Source of the DNA: Hydrogenophaga taeniospiralis
Lineage (GTDB): Bacteria; Pseudomonadota; Gammaproteobacteria; Burkholderiales; Burkholderiaceae_C
Length of the DNA stretch: 64,000 nt
Assembly: GCF_020510445.1 (NCBI RefSeq)
Contig: NZ_JAHBAG010000001.1
Location: 3,758,501-3,822,500 of the forward strand
Reading direction: 5' to 3'
A model generated the notes under the pieces. It was given only the letters and a program-made list of their open reading frames with translations. It was not told the origin of the DNA and ran no database searches. Position numbers and translations under genes: made by a program. Positions 17,809-26,933 of this stretch are shown here, one piece after another. Within the stretch, counting starts at the first letter, position 1, and each line of letters opens with the position of its first letter.

Positions 17809-20483
17809 GTCCAGAAGTCCTTGCGGCACAGACCGCGCGCGGCGCAGAAGTCGCACACCCGGCCCTCGCCCAACGCGGGCATGGGCTGGCCGGCGGCGAC
17901 ACGCGCCATGTCGTGCGCCAGGCCCTCGCGCAGCTGCTCGCGCGCCATCAGCACGTCGGGCTGTTCCACCAGCAGGGTCGGCGCCTCCCGGGCGTCGCCA
18001 CGTTTGTCGGTGATGCTGAGGTAGGCGGCGCGCAGGTTTTCGTCCGGCAGCAGCGCGGCGTAAAAAGCCAGTTGGGTGTCTTCCAGCGGCTCCTTCACGC
18101 GCTCCAGGGTGCCGGGGCGGCCCTCGGTCTTGTAGTCGATCACGAATGGAATGGCGCCCTCGGGGCTGTCCTGCCGGTCGATGCGGTCGAGCTTGCCGTA
18201 GAGCTTCCAGGGTCCCGCCTGGGCGGTCAGCGCGGCTTCGGCCCGCTCGAAGCGAGGGCCCGCCCGCCCTTCGGCCGCTTCGAAACCGGCGAGCCAGTCC
18301 AGGTAGCCGTCGCGCAGCGCGGGCCAGACCGCCTGGTACGGCAGGAAGCCGGCCCCGCCCTCCCCGGCGTTGAGCCCCATGGCCTCGGCCGTGCTGTCGG
18401 CCAGCCGGTCCAGCGCATCGCGGTCGGCCGCCGTGCCGGGCCGGGCGTCGCCACGCTGTTCGTGAAAAGCGCGCAACACGGCGTGCAGCCAGTTGCCCAT
18501 GTCGCGTTGGTCGGGCTCTGCCTCGAGCTCGGGCGCCTCGGCCAAGCGCAGCTGGCGCAAGGCAAAAAACCGGTAGGGGCAGTCGCGCAGGTCCTGGTAG
18601 GCACTGGCGGAAAGTGACTCGGGCAACACGTCGCCGGCCGACGGCTGGGGGCGCGGCTGGGGCAACGGATCGAGCAGTCGGGCCACACGTGGATCGGCGG
18701 CAGATTCGATTGCCGACAAGGCCTGCACCCAGGCACTGGGCAGCACCGTCTCGCCGCGCTCCTGCGTGCGCCACAACACATCGAGCCGTGGCATCGCCAA
18801 CACGGCCTGCCAGGCCTGGGCCGCGGCCTCGGCCAGCGCTTCGCGCGTGGGCAGGCCCAGGGCCTCGCGCTGTGCCGTGGTCCACAGGCCCGGTGGCTCC
18901 GGGCTGGGGTTGAGGTGCGCCTCGTCGCAACCGGGCACCACCGTGGCGGCGAAACCGCGGCCCAGCAATTGCGCCATGGGCAGGATCACCACCGCGGCCT
19001 CGCCTTCGCTGCGGGGCATGAAGCTCGCGCCTTCAAGCACGTCGCGCACCCAGGCGGTGAAGGCCGCGAGCGACAGGCGAGCGCCCGAGCGCCCCGGCGC
19101 TCGCGCGGCCGGGGCATCCGTCGCGGCGCCCGAAAGCGCCTCGCTCACCAGCCCGAGTTCCTGCGCCGCGCCATCGCCCAGCCGCAAGGCCTGGAGCATT
19201 TGCTGGCCCGCCGGGTCGCTCTGCAGCCGCTCCCACAGCCCGCAGGCCTGGAGCGCCGCGGCCAGGTCCGTCAGCCAGGGCACCAGGGCGCGCGCCGGCT
19301 GCAGCCCTTCCAGCAGGGTCGGCAGCCCCTCGGGCAACGCGGGGGCCAGGCGGGGCGACCGCAGAGCGGCGCGCCAGAGCGACACCCCGGCGTCGCGGGC
19401 GAGCTGCTCCAGCAACTGCACCTGCGCTTCGGGCCAGGCCGAGGCCTGCTTGAGCAGGTCCAGCACGTCGTCCATGCGGGCCCGGGCATCGGCCGCTCGC
19501 AGCAGGCTCATCAGCTCGGCCGCCGCGTGTGTGGTCGAGAGCTTCCAGCCGGTCTCGTCGCGCACGGTCAGGCCCGCGCCGTGCAGCATGGCGCTGACGC
19601 GGCGCGTGAGCAGGCGGTCGTTCGCCACCAGGGCCACCGGCACCTGCCCGGCGTTGATGCGCTCGATCACGCAGGCGGCGGCGCGCTGGGCCTCGTCTTC
19701 CGCATCGCCGCAGGCGTGCAGGCGCGGCGGCGGGCCGAAGGCCACGGCGTCGCTTGCGGCCTCGTGCAGCGACAGCGCCGTCGCGCGAACGCCCCAGTGG
19801 CTGGCCAGCGCGCTGGCCAGCGGGTCGTGCTGGAAGCCCTGCAACACGACCAGGGCATCGGCACCCGTCCCCGGCACGGCCAGCGGACCCCACAACACGT
19901 CGGTGGCGTAGGCGGAGGTGCTCGCCCAGGCCAAAGCCAGCGTGGCCAACAGGGCCTCCCAATGCAGGGCTTGCTGGGCGGGCTCGATCGTTTCGCGCAG
20001 ACGCTCGGCCCAGGCCAGGCGCTGTTCGGGTGGCACGGCGGCGGCCAGCGGAGCGAGTTGACGTGCGGCCTCCACCAGGCGGGCCACCATGACCGAGCGC
20101 AACGACGGATCGGTGCGACCCTGGGCCACGCGGTCAATGAAAGCGGCCGCCACCAGGCTGTCGCGCGCCATGTCCATGCAGAGATCGGTCGGACCCGGCA
20201 GGAACGGCTGCAGCGACGCGGCCCAGTTGCGGCTGGACTCGAACCGGGGAGGGAAACCGCTGGGGTGGGCCTGCGCCCAGGCGCGCCGCCCGGCGTCCAT
20301 GAGCTGGGCGTACGGCACCAGCACAAGGGTGCGACCGGCGTCGGCCTGGCACCGGTCCATGGACGTTTCGATGCGTGCGATCACCGCGTCCCAACGCAAC
20401 GACACAGGGTGTGGCGTGGGCCCGGCACCGGACAGGCCCGCAGTGGCGTCACCGGGTTCTGGGAACAGGCTGGCAGGCGTCAT
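17805..20483 (-). CDS. addB: AddB-type PD-(D/E)XK nuclease subunit
   Basis: Partner of AddA, 892 aa from the ATG at 20483 (MTPASLFPEPG). The C-terminal third carries the nuclease: DCPYRFFALRQLRLAE, then IPFVIDYKTEGRPG (the D...K pair), and CDFCAARGLCRKDFW at the very end. The isolated Cys in DCPYRFF plus the terminal Cys cluster fit the four-Cys iron-sulfur nuclease seen in AddB and Cas4. The N-terminal part lacks an obvious Walker A, fitting the inactivated helicase expected for this subunit. Together addB, addA and the flavoprotein gene form a chain joined by two ATGA overlaps. Confidence 0.88.
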   Translation of the reverse strand: MTPASLFPEPGDATAGLSGAGPTPHPVSLRWDAVIARIETSMDRCQADAGRTLVLVPYAQLMDAGRRAWAQAHPSGFPPRFESSRNWAASLQPFLPGPTDLCMDMARDSLVAAAFIDRVAQGRTDPSLRSVMVARLVEAARQLAPLAAAVPPEQRLAWAERLRETIEPAQQALHWEALLATLALAWASTSAYATDVLWGPLAVPGTGADALVVLQGFQHDPLASALASHWGVRATALSLHEAASDAVAFGPPPRLHACGDAEDEAQRAAACVIERINAGQVPVALVANDRLLTRRVSAMLHGAGLTVRDETGWKLSTTHAAAELMSLLRAADARARMDDVLDLLKQASAWPEAQVQLLEQLARDAGVSLWRAALRSPRLAPALPEGLPTLLEGLQPARALVPWLTDLAAALQACGLWERLQSDPAGQQMLQALRLGDGAAQELGLVSEALSGAATDAPAARAPGRSGARLSLAAFTAWVRDVLEGASFMPRSEGEAAVVILPMAQLLGRGFAATVVPGCDEAHLNPSPEPPGLWTTAQREALGLPTREALAEAAAQAWQAVLAMPRLDVLWRTQERGETVLPSAWVQALSAIESAADPRVARLLDPLPQPRPQPSAGDVLPESLSASAYQDLRDCPYRFFALRQLRLAEAPELEAEPDQRDMGNWLHAVLRAFHEQRGDARPGTAADRDALDRLADSTAEAMGLNAGEGGAGFLPYQAVWPALRDGYLDWLAGFEAAEGRAGPRFERAEAALTAQAGPWKLYGKLDRIDRQDSPEGAIPFVIDYKTEGRPGTLERVKEPLEDTQLAFYAALLPDENLRAAYLSITDKRGDAREAPTLLVEQPDVLMAREQLREGLAHDMARVAAGQPMPALGEGRVCDFCAARGLCRKDFWT

Positions 20484-20527
20484 GGATCGGGGGTTTCTGT
20501 CACAATGGAGCGAATCACGCCCCTGGG

Positions 20528-20546
20528 GGTATGTGCGGTACATACC
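20528..20546. promoter_or_regulatory. inverted repeat between addB and trxA
   Basis: GGTATGT-GCGGT-ACATACC, a perfect 7-bp inverted repeat with a 5-bp centre. It lies in the 122-bp divergent gap, 45 bp before addB and 60 bp before trxA, where an operator could act on either gene. No bound regulator can be named. Confidence 0.45.
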
Positions 20547-20605
20547 GGCCTGTGATGCGCGTGCCCAAACTTTAACCTCCCTGTTCAACGTTCTTAGGAT
20601 GAATC

Positions 20606-20938
20606 ATGGCCAGCGACCTGATCAAACACGTTTCTGATGCAAGCTTCCAGGCCGATGTGCTCGACGCACAGGCTCCCGTGCTGGTCGACTTCTGGGCCGA
20701 GTGGTGCGGCCCCTGCAAGATGATTGCCCCGATCCTGGACGAAGTGGCCGGCTCGTACGACGGCAAACTCAAGGTCACCAAGATGAACGTGGACGACAAC
20801 CGCGATGTGCCCGCCAAGTTCGGCATCCGCGGCATCCCCACGCTGATGCTGTTCAAGGATGGCCAGTTGGCCGCCACCAAAGTGGGCGCCATGAGCAAGG
20901 CCCAGCTCACCGCCTTCATCGACCAGCAACTCGCCTGA
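20606..20938 (+). CDS. trxA: thioredoxin
   Basis: General protein disulfide reductase, 110 aa. The redox site is [16 protein letters not shown] (C34 and C37), with the cis-Pro loop [14 protein letters not shown]. It precedes rho as in E. coli, and a hairpin with a T-run lies between the two. Confidence 0.98.
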   Translation: MASDLIKHVSDASFQADVLDAQAPVLVDFWAEWCGPCKMIAPILDEVAGSYDGKLKVTKMNVDDNRDVPAKFGIRGIPTLMLFKDGQLAATKVGAMSKAQLTAFIDQQLA

Positions 20939-20970
20939 TCGTCGGCCCGCAGCCCGCAAGACCCGCCCAG

Positions 20971-21008
20971 GTGCAATGCCCGGGCCTTGATTTCCGGGCT
21001 GCACTTTT
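20971..21008 (+). terminator. intrinsic terminator-like hairpin after trxA
   Basis: Arms GTGCA...CCCGG and CCGGG...TGCAC enclose a 10-nt loop and are followed by TTTT at 21005-21008. It could end trxA transcripts or attenuate read-through into rho. CATAAT at 21014-21019 just after it could be a -10 box for rho, without a clear -35. Confidence 0.5.
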
Positions 21009-21135
21009 CCTGTCATAATTTGCGGCATCGCTGGCCAGACAAAGACCAGCCCTCTCATTGCGTACCGTCCGACAACCGGACGCCAGCGCCCCCTCCCCCG
21101 ATTTTTTGACTCAACTCCCTCACGGAGTGAATTCC

Positions 21136-22398
21136 ATGCACCTCAACGAACTCAAGGCACTGCACGTGTCTGAAGTCCTCAAGCAGGCTGAAGCACTTGA
21201 GATCGAGAACACTGGCCGCATGCGCAAACAGGAACTCATGTTTGCCATCATCAAGAAGCGCGCCAAGGGCGGCGAACTGGTGAACGCCGACGGTGTGCTC
21301 GAGGTTCTGCCCGATGGTTTTGGTTTCCTGCGCGCGCCGGACACCAGCTACACCGCCAGCACCGACGACATCTACATTTCGCCCAGCCAGATCCGCCGAT
21401 TCAATCTGCACACCGGCGACATGATCGAGGGCGAGGTGCGCATCCCCAAGGACGGCGAGCGCTATTTCGCGCTGAACAAGCTCGACAAGATCAACGGCCT
21501 GCCCCCCGAGGACAACAAGCACAAGATCATGTTCGAGAACCTGACGCCGCTGTTCCCCAAGGAACAGATGCGCCTGGAACGCGACATCAAAAGCGACGAG
21601 AACATCACCGGTCGCGTCATCGACATCATCGCCCCCATCGGCCGCGGCCAGCGCGCCCTGATCGTGGCACCGCCCAAGAGCGGCAAGACGGTCATGATGC
21701 AGCACATCTGCCACGCCATCACCGCCAACCACCCCGAGGTGGAACTGATGGTGCTGCTGGTGGACGAACGCCCGGAAGAAGTGACCGAAATGCAGCGCAC
21801 CGTGCGCGGCGAGGTCATTGCATCCACCTTCGACGAGCCCGCCGCGCGCCACGTGCACGTGGCCGAGATGGTGATCGAGCGCGCCAAGCGCCTGGTCGAA
21901 CTGAAAAAAGACGTGGTGATCATGCTCGACTCGATCACCCGCCTGGCCCGCGCCTACAACAACGTGCTGCCCTCGTCCGGCAAGGTGCTGACCGGTGGCG
22001 TCGACGCCAACGCCCTGCAGCGCCCCAAGCGCTTCTTTGGCGCCGCCCGCAAGATCGAGGAAGGCGGCTCGCTCACCATCATCGCCACCGCGCTGGTCGA
22101 CACCGGTAGCCGCATGGACGAAGTGATCTTTGAAGAATTCAAGGGCACCGGCAACTGCGAAATCCACCTCGACCGCCGCCTGTACGAAAAGCGCGTCTTC
22201 CCCTCGATCCAGCTCAACCGCAGCGGCACCCGCCGTGAAGAACTGCTGCTGCAGCCCGAGATCCTGCAGAAGACCCGCATCCTGCGGCAGTTCATGTACA
22301 ACATGGACGAAATCGAGGCCATGGAGATGGTCTTGAAGAGCATGAAGTCGACCAAGAACAACTCCGAGTTCTTCGACATGATGCGACGGGGTGGATAA
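21136..22398 (+). CDS. rho: transcription termination factor Rho
   Basis: Hexameric RNA helicase for factor-dependent termination. The start is ATG at 21136 ([16 protein letters not shown]) with GGAG upstream; 420 aa, the usual length. The N-terminal RNA-binding part has [20 protein letters not shown], Walker A is APPKSGKT (179-186), and [16 protein letters not shown] and the Q/R loops ([20 protein letters not shown]) are present. The long leader (about 130 bp after the hairpin) leaves room for autogenous control known for rho genes. Confidence 0.98.
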   Translation: MHLNELKALHVSEVLKQAEALEIENTGRMRKQELMFAIIKKRAKGGELVNADGVLEVLPDGFGFLRAPDTSYTASTDDIYISPSQIRRFNLHTGDMIEGEVRIPKDGERYFALNKLDKINGLPPEDNKHKIMFENLTPLFPKEQMRLERDIKSDENITGRVIDIIAPIGRGQRALIVAPPKSGKTVMMQHICHAITANHPEVELMVLLVDERPEEVTEMQRTVRGEVIASTFDEPAARHVHVAEMVIERAKRLVELKKDVVIMLDSITRLARAYNNVLPSSGKVLTGGVDANALQRPKRFFGAARKIEEGGSLTIIATALVDTGSRMDEVIFEEFKGTGNCEIHLDRRLYEKRVFPSIQLNRSGTRREELLLQPEILQKTRILRQFMYNMDEIEAMEMVLKSMKSTKNNSEFFDMMRRGG

Positions 22399-22399
22399 A

Positions 22400-22476
22400 G
22401 CTCCCCCCGCGCCGCCTTCGGCGTCACCCCCCAGGGGGCAACACCTGCGGCCCGGCAAAGCCGGTTCCGCGGTGTT
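22400..22476. repeat. intergenic GC-rich double-hairpin repeat, copy A
   Basis: Starts CTCCCCCCGCGCCGCC, then a CCCCCC-A-GGGGG hairpin and a long hairpin with arms AACACC..GCGG..CCGG and CCGG..CCGC..GGTGTT. Relatives lie at 26889-26926 (inverted, partial), 49126-49209 (inverted) and, more diverged, 55635-55707. All sit directly after or between genes. Here it follows the rho stop within 2 bases. Confidence 0.7.
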
Positions 22477-22520
22477 CTGGGTTTCAGGCATCTCGCTCTG
22501 GCCAGGTCCATTCTCCAGGC

Positions 22521-22526
22521 TATAAT
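22521..22526 (+). promoter_or_regulatory. -10 box of the rpmE promoter
   Basis: A perfect TATAAT in otherwise GC-rich DNA, 79 bp before the rpmE start. The -35 position shows no good match. Confidence 0.6.
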
Positions 22527-22604
22527 CAGCGGCTTTATTAATTTGCGACAAGTACAGCGGAATGGTTCCGTTGCGGCTGCCGCACCTGACCTCAAGGAAA
22601 CGTC

Positions 22605-22868
22605 ATGAAAGACGGCATTCACCCCAACTACCGCGAAGTCTGTTTCGTGGACCTGTCGAACAACTTCCAGTTCGTGACGCGCTCCTGCGCCAACACGAAG
22701 GAAATGATCAAGCTGGAAGACGGCCGCGAACTGCCGCTGTACAAGCTCGATACTTCCAGCGAGTCGCATCCCTTCTACACCGGTACGCAGAAGAGCGTGG
22801 ACAACATGGGTGGTCGCGTGGAACGTTTCCGCAACCGCTACGGCAAGGGAACCCCGGCCGCCAAATAA
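22605..22868 (+). CDS. rpmE2: 50S ribosomal protein L31, type B
   Basis: 87 aa starting MKDGIHPNYREVCFVDLSNN. It lacks the four-Cys zinc ribbon (only Cys 13 and Cys 28), so it is the zinc-independent type B form. The conserved SHPFYTGTQKSVDNMGGRVE region is complete. GGAA (in CAAGGAAACGTC) gives a good ribosome binding site. A strong intrinsic terminator follows, so it is probably a single-gene unit. In many bacteria type B forms are made under zinc limitation, but there is no visible Zur site here. Confidence 0.96.
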   Translation: MKDGIHPNYREVCFVDLSNNFQFVTRSCANTKEMIKLEDGRELPLYKLDTSSESHPFYTGTQKSVDNMGGRVERFRNRYGKGTPAAK

Positions 22869-22911
22869 GCTGGCCGCAGTCTGGAACCTCTGGGTTCCTG
22901 CAGTCTCCTGC

Positions 22912-22944
22912 AAAAGCAGCCGGTCACCCCGGCTGCTTTTTTTT
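22912..22944 (+). terminator. intrinsic terminator after rpmE
   Basis: Stem AAAAGCAGCCGG / CCGGCTGCTTTT of 12 bp with a 5-nt loop, running into eight T. The clearest Rho-independent terminator in the window. Confidence 0.93.
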
Positions 22945-23048
22945 GCACTGTCTCTCTGACATCTCTCTGAAAAAGGCCAGGCGACACCCGCTACCAGGAC
23001 ACCCGGCCAAGCCTTGTCCGCCCTCTTGAGCCCTGTATATTCCCCGCA

Positions 23049-24782
23049 GTGAACCCGACCACCCCCGCCATCGTCAGTCAGACGGCCGTGCGCCGCCTGC
23101 CCCGGCTTGCACTCATCCTGTTCTGCGTCGCCTACGTGCTGCCCGGTTTCCTGGGGCGCGAGCCTTGGAAGAACGCCGACGTGACGGCATTCGGCGTGAT
23201 GCTGGAGATGGCGGCCGGCCACAGCGGCTGGTGGCAGCCTCAGGTCCTGGGCTGGGCGGTGGAAGAGGCCGGCCCCCTGCCCTACTGGCTGGGCGCCATC
23301 TTCATCCAGTGGTTGCCGCTGCTGCCCGCCGACCTCGCTGCGCGCGTTCCTTTTGCGCTGTTGCTGGCCCTGACCCTGATCTGCACCTGGTACAGCGTCT
23401 ACCACCTGGCCCGCCAGCCGGCGGCTCAGCCGGTGAGCTTCGCGTTCGGCGGTGAGGCCAACCCGCTGGACTACGCGCGCGCCCTGGCCGACGCCGGACT
23501 GCTGGCCCTGGTGGCCTGCCTGGGCTTGGCCCAGCTTTCACACGAAACCACACCCGATCTGGCCCGCCTGGCCATGGTTTCGGCCATGCTCTATGCAGCG
23601 GCCAGCCTAGCGCATGTGACATCGCGCCACCCGTGGCGCGCGGTGCTGGTGTGGGGACTGGCCGCACTGGGCCTGGTGTTCAGTGGTGCGCCCTGGACCA
23701 TGATCCTGCTGGGGAGCGGCCTTCTGGTGATTGTGTTGGTGGCCCGCCAGACGCAGGCCAGAGCGGAGTCCGACGGCGGCTCCTTGGGCGCCGCCGCTCC
23801 CCCTTGGGCGGACCCATGGCTGTGGTCCGTCGCACTGCTCGTGATCGTGTTGGCCGTGTCGTCACTGGCGGGGCAGATGCCCATGCCCAGCCTGCCGACC
23901 CTGCCCGATCCGATGAACTGGCCCAGCTGGGGGCGCCTGCTGGTGTGGTTCACCTGGCCCGCCTGGCCTCTGGTGCTCTGGACGCTGTGGCGCTGGCGCC
24001 GCCAGCTTTTCCGGCCCCACGTGGCCCTGCCCTTGTGGGCCACACTGGTGGGCGTGGCCGCCAGCGCCCTGTCCGAACGGCACGACCGCACGCTGCTGTT
24101 GGCCCTGCCTGCGCTGGCCGCACTGGCCGCGTTTGCGCTGCCCACGCTGCGACGCAGCATGTCGGCGCTGATCGACTGGTTCACATTGATCTTCTTCACC
24201 GGTTGCGCCCTGATCATCTGGGTGATCTGGTTCGCCATGCAGACCGGCATGCCCGCCAAACCGGCGGCCAACGTGGCACGGCTGGCCCCGGGTTTTGTGC
24301 CCGAGTTTTCCTGGCTGCTGTTCGGGCTGGCCCTGCTGGCCTCCGCCGCCTGGGTCTGGCTGGTGGCCTGGCGTGTCGGCCAGCACCGCGAGGCCATCTG
24401 GAAAAGCCTGGTGTTGCCTGCCGCGGGCAGCACGCTGTGCTGGCTGCTGCTCATGACCTTGTGGCTGCCGCTGCTCGACTTCGGACGCAGCTACGGCCCG
24501 ATTTCGCGCCGCATCGCCAGCATGGTGCCCGCGGGCAGCTGCGTGATCGCCGATGGGCTCACACAGGCCCAGATCGCGGCGCTGCAATACCACGGCCGCC
24601 TGCGGCTGGTGCGGAGCACCAGCGGGCCGGCCCCGGCCTGTCGCATGCTGGTGGTGGCACCCGCGAGCCAACCCACGCTGGACGAGCGGATCACCCTCAC
24701 ACAATGGGCCTACCGGGCCAAGGTGCGCCGACTCACCGACAACAAGGAAAGTCTTTTGATCTACCGACGGGTTGGCGGCTGA
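23049..24782 (+). CDS. ArnT-like membrane glycosyltransferase (GT39/GT83 type)
   Basis: Integral membrane protein of 577 aa with about 11-12 hydrophobic helices. The N-terminal periplasmic loop has the family pattern REPWKNADVTAFGVMLEMA (acidic residues after the first helix), followed by LPYWLGAIFIQ, as in ArnT/PMT-like polyprenyl-phosphate sugar transferases. A short soluble C-terminal domain ends the protein. The start is GTG at 23049, as no suitable ATG exists. It follows the rpmE terminator. Sugar and acceptor are unknown; lipid A or protein modification are both possible. A Gly/Ala/Pro loop near residue 245 is encoded by hairpin-rich DNA. Confidence 0.82.
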   Translation: MNPTTPAIVSQTAVRRLPRLALILFCVAYVLPGFLGREPWKNADVTAFGVMLEMAAGHSGWWQPQVLGWAVEEAGPLPYWLGAIFIQWLPLLPADLAARVPFALLLALTLICTWYSVYHLARQPAAQPVSFAFGGEANPLDYARALADAGLLALVACLGLAQLSHETTPDLARLAMVSAMLYAAASLAHVTSRHPWRAVLVWGLAALGLVFSGAPWTMILLGSGLLVIVLVARQTQARAESDGGSLGAAAPPWADPWLWSVALLVIVLAVSSLAGQMPMPSLPTLPDPMNWPSWGRLLVWFTWPAWPLVLWTLWRWRRQLFRPHVALPLWATLVGVAASALSERHDRTLLLALPALAALAAFALPTLRRSMSALIDWFTLIFFTGCALIIWVIWFAMQTGMPAKPAANVARLAPGFVPEFSWLLFGLALLASAAWVWLVAWRVGQHREAIWKSLVLPAAGSTLCWLLLMTLWLPLLDFGRSYGPISRRIASMVPAGSCVIADGLTQAQIAALQYHGRLRLVRSTSGPAPACRMLVVAPASQPTLDERITLTQWAYRAKVRRLTDNKESLLIYRRVGG

Positions 24783-24797
24783 GCGCGGATGCTTGCC

Positions 24798-26117
24798 TCA
24801 GCCGGTGACCCGCTCGCGCACACGCGAAGCGGGTAGCACCACCTGGAAGGTCGAGCCCTGCCCCGGCGTGCTCTGCACCTCCACCTGACCGCCATGGCGC
24901 TGGGTCACGTGTTTGACGATGGCCAGGCCCAGGCCGGTGCCGCCGGTTTCGCGTGAACGGCTGCGGTCCACACGGTAAAAGCGCTCGGTCAGGCGCGGCA
25001 GGTGTTCGGCCGCGATGCCCGGGCCCGTGTCGGTGACGAAAAACTCGCCCCCGCCATCGGGCCGCAAACGCCAGCCAGCCTCAATCTGGCCGCCACCGGG
25101 TGTGTAGCGCACCGCGTTGCTGAGCAGATTGGACATGGCGCTGAGCAGCTCGGTCTTGGCGCCCGAGACCCAGAACGGGGTCGAAGCAACGGCGCGGATC
25201 TCGTGTGGCGGCTGTGCAATCGCCTGCGTCAGGCCCTGCGCCTCCTGAATCACGTGCGTGAGCAGTTCCCCGCTGTCAATCCACTCGCCCGGCCCCGGCG
25301 CCGGACTGCCTTCCAGGCGTGAGAGCGTGAGCAGATCGCTCACCAGCGTCTGCATGCGCTGCGCCTGCTGGCTCATCAGGCCCAGGTAGCGCGCGCGATC
25401 GTCCTCTTCGAGCGGAATGCTCTGCATGGTTTCCACGAAGCCGCTGAGCACCGTGAGCGGCGTGCGGATCTCGTGCGACACGTTGGCCACGAAATCGCGG
25501 CGCATGGCTTCGGCCAACTGCACGGCGGTGACATCGCGCGTGAGCACAAGCTTGCGCTTCTTGCCGTATGGGTGGATCTGCAGCGATATCTTCGCCGGCT
25601 GCGAGGGGCGCACACCCGGGCCATCGATCTGTATCTCGTGGCTGAAATCGCCACCGGCCATGTAGGCCGTGAACGCCGGCGCGCGCACCATGTTGCGCAC
25701 GTACTGGCCCAGATCGCGCTGGGGGTCGAAGCCCAGATGGGCCGCCGCGGTGAGGTTGGACCACTCGATGCGCCCTGCGGAATCCAGCAGCACGACGCCG
25801 TTGGGCGAGGCCTGGATGGCGGCGAGGAAATCCTCCAGCCGGGCGTCGCTGTTCTGCGCCTTCTTCTCCAGTTTCTTGATCAGCTTGCGGCAGCGTTCGA
25901 CCAGTTCGCCCCAAGTGCCCGACACATGGGGGGAACGTGAGGCATCGGCCTTGTTGAGCCAGCGCAGCACGCTGCGTGCACGCAGGCCGTCGAAAATGCT
26001 CCAGACCAGCGCACCCACCAGGGCACCGGCAAACGTCCAGGCCGCTGCGTCGTGGGCCCAGCCCCACACCGCTCCCAGCGCCACCAGGAGCAGCAGCTCG
26101 ATCGCACGCCGCGTCAT
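24798..26117 (-). CDS. phoR: phosphate regulon sensor histidine kinase PhoR
   Basis: Membrane sensor kinase of 439 aa that phosphorylates PhoB in low phosphate. Two N-terminal hydrophobic helices with almost no periplasmic loop, a PAS domain (AAIQASPNGVVLLDSAGRIEW), the H-box FVANVSHEIRTPLTVLSGF, N-box NLLSNAVRYTPGGG, G1 FFVTDTGPGIA and G2 ETGGTGLGLAIVKHV are all visible. The short loop fits sensing through PhoU and the Pst transporter rather than direct ligand binding. The ATG at 26117 overlaps the phoB stop (ATGA). Confidence 0.96.
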   Translation of the reverse strand: MTRRAIELLLLVALGAVWGWAHDAAAWTFAGALVGALVWSIFDGLRARSVLRWLNKADASRSPHVSGTWGELVERCRKLIKKLEKKAQNSDARLEDFLAAIQASPNGVVLLDSAGRIEWSNLTAAAHLGFDPQRDLGQYVRNMVRAPAFTAYMAGGDFSHEIQIDGPGVRPSQPAKISLQIHPYGKKRKLVLTRDVTAVQLAEAMRRDFVANVSHEIRTPLTVLSGFVETMQSIPLEEDDRARYLGLMSQQAQRMQTLVSDLLTLSRLEGSPAPGPGEWIDSGELLTHVIQEAQGLTQAIAQPPHEIRAVASTPFWVSGAKTELLSAMSNLLSNAVRYTPGGGQIEAGWRLRPDGGGEFFVTDTGPGIAAEHLPRLTERFYRVDRSRSRETGGTGLGLAIVKHVTQRHGGQVEVQSTPGQGSTFQVVLPASRVRERVTG

Positions 26118-26845
26118 GCGGTGGCGGTGTCTGTGCCCTGGGCCGGACGTCCCGTGGAGTTCAACGCCGTGAGGCGGTAGCCAGCGCCGCGCACGGTCTC
26201 CACCATGCCCGCGGCTTCGCCCAGTGATTCCCTCAAACGTTTGACATGCACGTCCACGGTTCGCTCCTCGATGAAGACATGATCTCCCCAGATCTTGTCA
26301 AGCAGCGTACCACGGGTGTGCACCCGCTCAGCGTGCTTCATGAGGTAGTGCAGGAGCTTGAATTCGGTCGGACCGACCTTGAGTTCGGCCCCGCGAAACG
26401 TGATGCGGTAGGTGCCCGCGTCCAGGGACAGATCGCCCACCTGCACCGAGTCTTTCACGATCTCGGGCGCGCGGCGGCGCAGCACGGCGCGGATGCGCGC
26501 GAGCAGTTCCTGGGTGGAGAACGGTTTGGTGATGTAGTCGTCCGCCCCGGCATCGAGTCCCTGCACCTTGTCGGACTCGTCGCTGCGCGCGGTCAGCATG
26601 AGAATCGGCACGGTCTTGGTGCGCTCCTGCTTGCGCCACTGGCGCGCCAGTGTGGCTCCGCTCTCGCCGGGCAGCATCCAGTCGAGCAGGATCACGTCGG
26701 GCAGCACCGCATCGACCTCGCGCTGAGCCGCCGCGCCGTCGAACACCACGGTGGGTGCAAACCCGTTGTGCCGCAGGTTGACGGCGATCAACTCGGCGAT
26801 CGCCGGCTCGTCCTCCACGACCAGCACGCGTGGCAGTTTTCTCAC
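26114..26845 (-). CDS. phoB: phosphate regulon response regulator PhoB
   Basis: OmpR-family activator, 243 aa. The receiver domain has the acidic pair in VLVVEDEPAIAE, the phospho-acceptor Asp55 in VILLDWMLPGESG and the Lys in DDYITKPFSTQELLARI. The winged-helix DNA-binding domain includes LKVGPTEFKLLHYLMKH and TVDVHVKRLRESLG. The start codon is GTG at 26845. PhoB is the expected reader of the 11-bp direct repeats described upstream of pstS, ppk1 and olsB. Confidence 0.97.
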   Translation of the reverse strand: MRKLPRVLVVEDEPAIAELIAVNLRHNGFAPTVVFDGAAAQREVDAVLPDVILLDWMLPGESGATLARQWRKQERTKTVPILMLTARSDESDKVQGLDAGADDYITKPFSTQELLARIRAVLRRRAPEIVKDSVQVGDLSLDAGTYRITFRGAELKVGPTEFKLLHYLMKHAERVHTRGTLLDKIWGDHVFIEERTVDVHVKRLRESLGEAAGMVETVRGAGYRLTALNSTGRPAQGTDTATA

Positions 26846-26888
26846 GACAGAAACCCCTGATTCAGGACGGGCTGCGGCTGGCGCCCTC

Positions 26889-26926
26889 CACCCAGGGGGG
26901 AGACGCGGAGCGGCGCGGGGGGTGTT
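26889..26926. repeat. intergenic GC-rich repeat, copy B (partial, inverted)
   Basis: On the minus strand this reads ACACCCCCCGCGCCGC...GCGTCTCCCCCCTGG, matching the first half of the copy at 22400. It fills most of the 88-bp gap between phoU and phoB. Confidence 0.6.
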
Positions 26927-26933
26927 CTCTTGC

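Noticed and set aside
14539..18024. 1161-codon plus-strand open frame opposite addA
   Set aside because: Antisense shadow created by high GC third positions; the minus strand has full helicase motifs and the plus product is His/Gln/Arg-rich with no family features.
18915..20555. Plus-strand frame opposite addB
   Set aside because: Shadow; composition typical of antisense GC-rich DNA.
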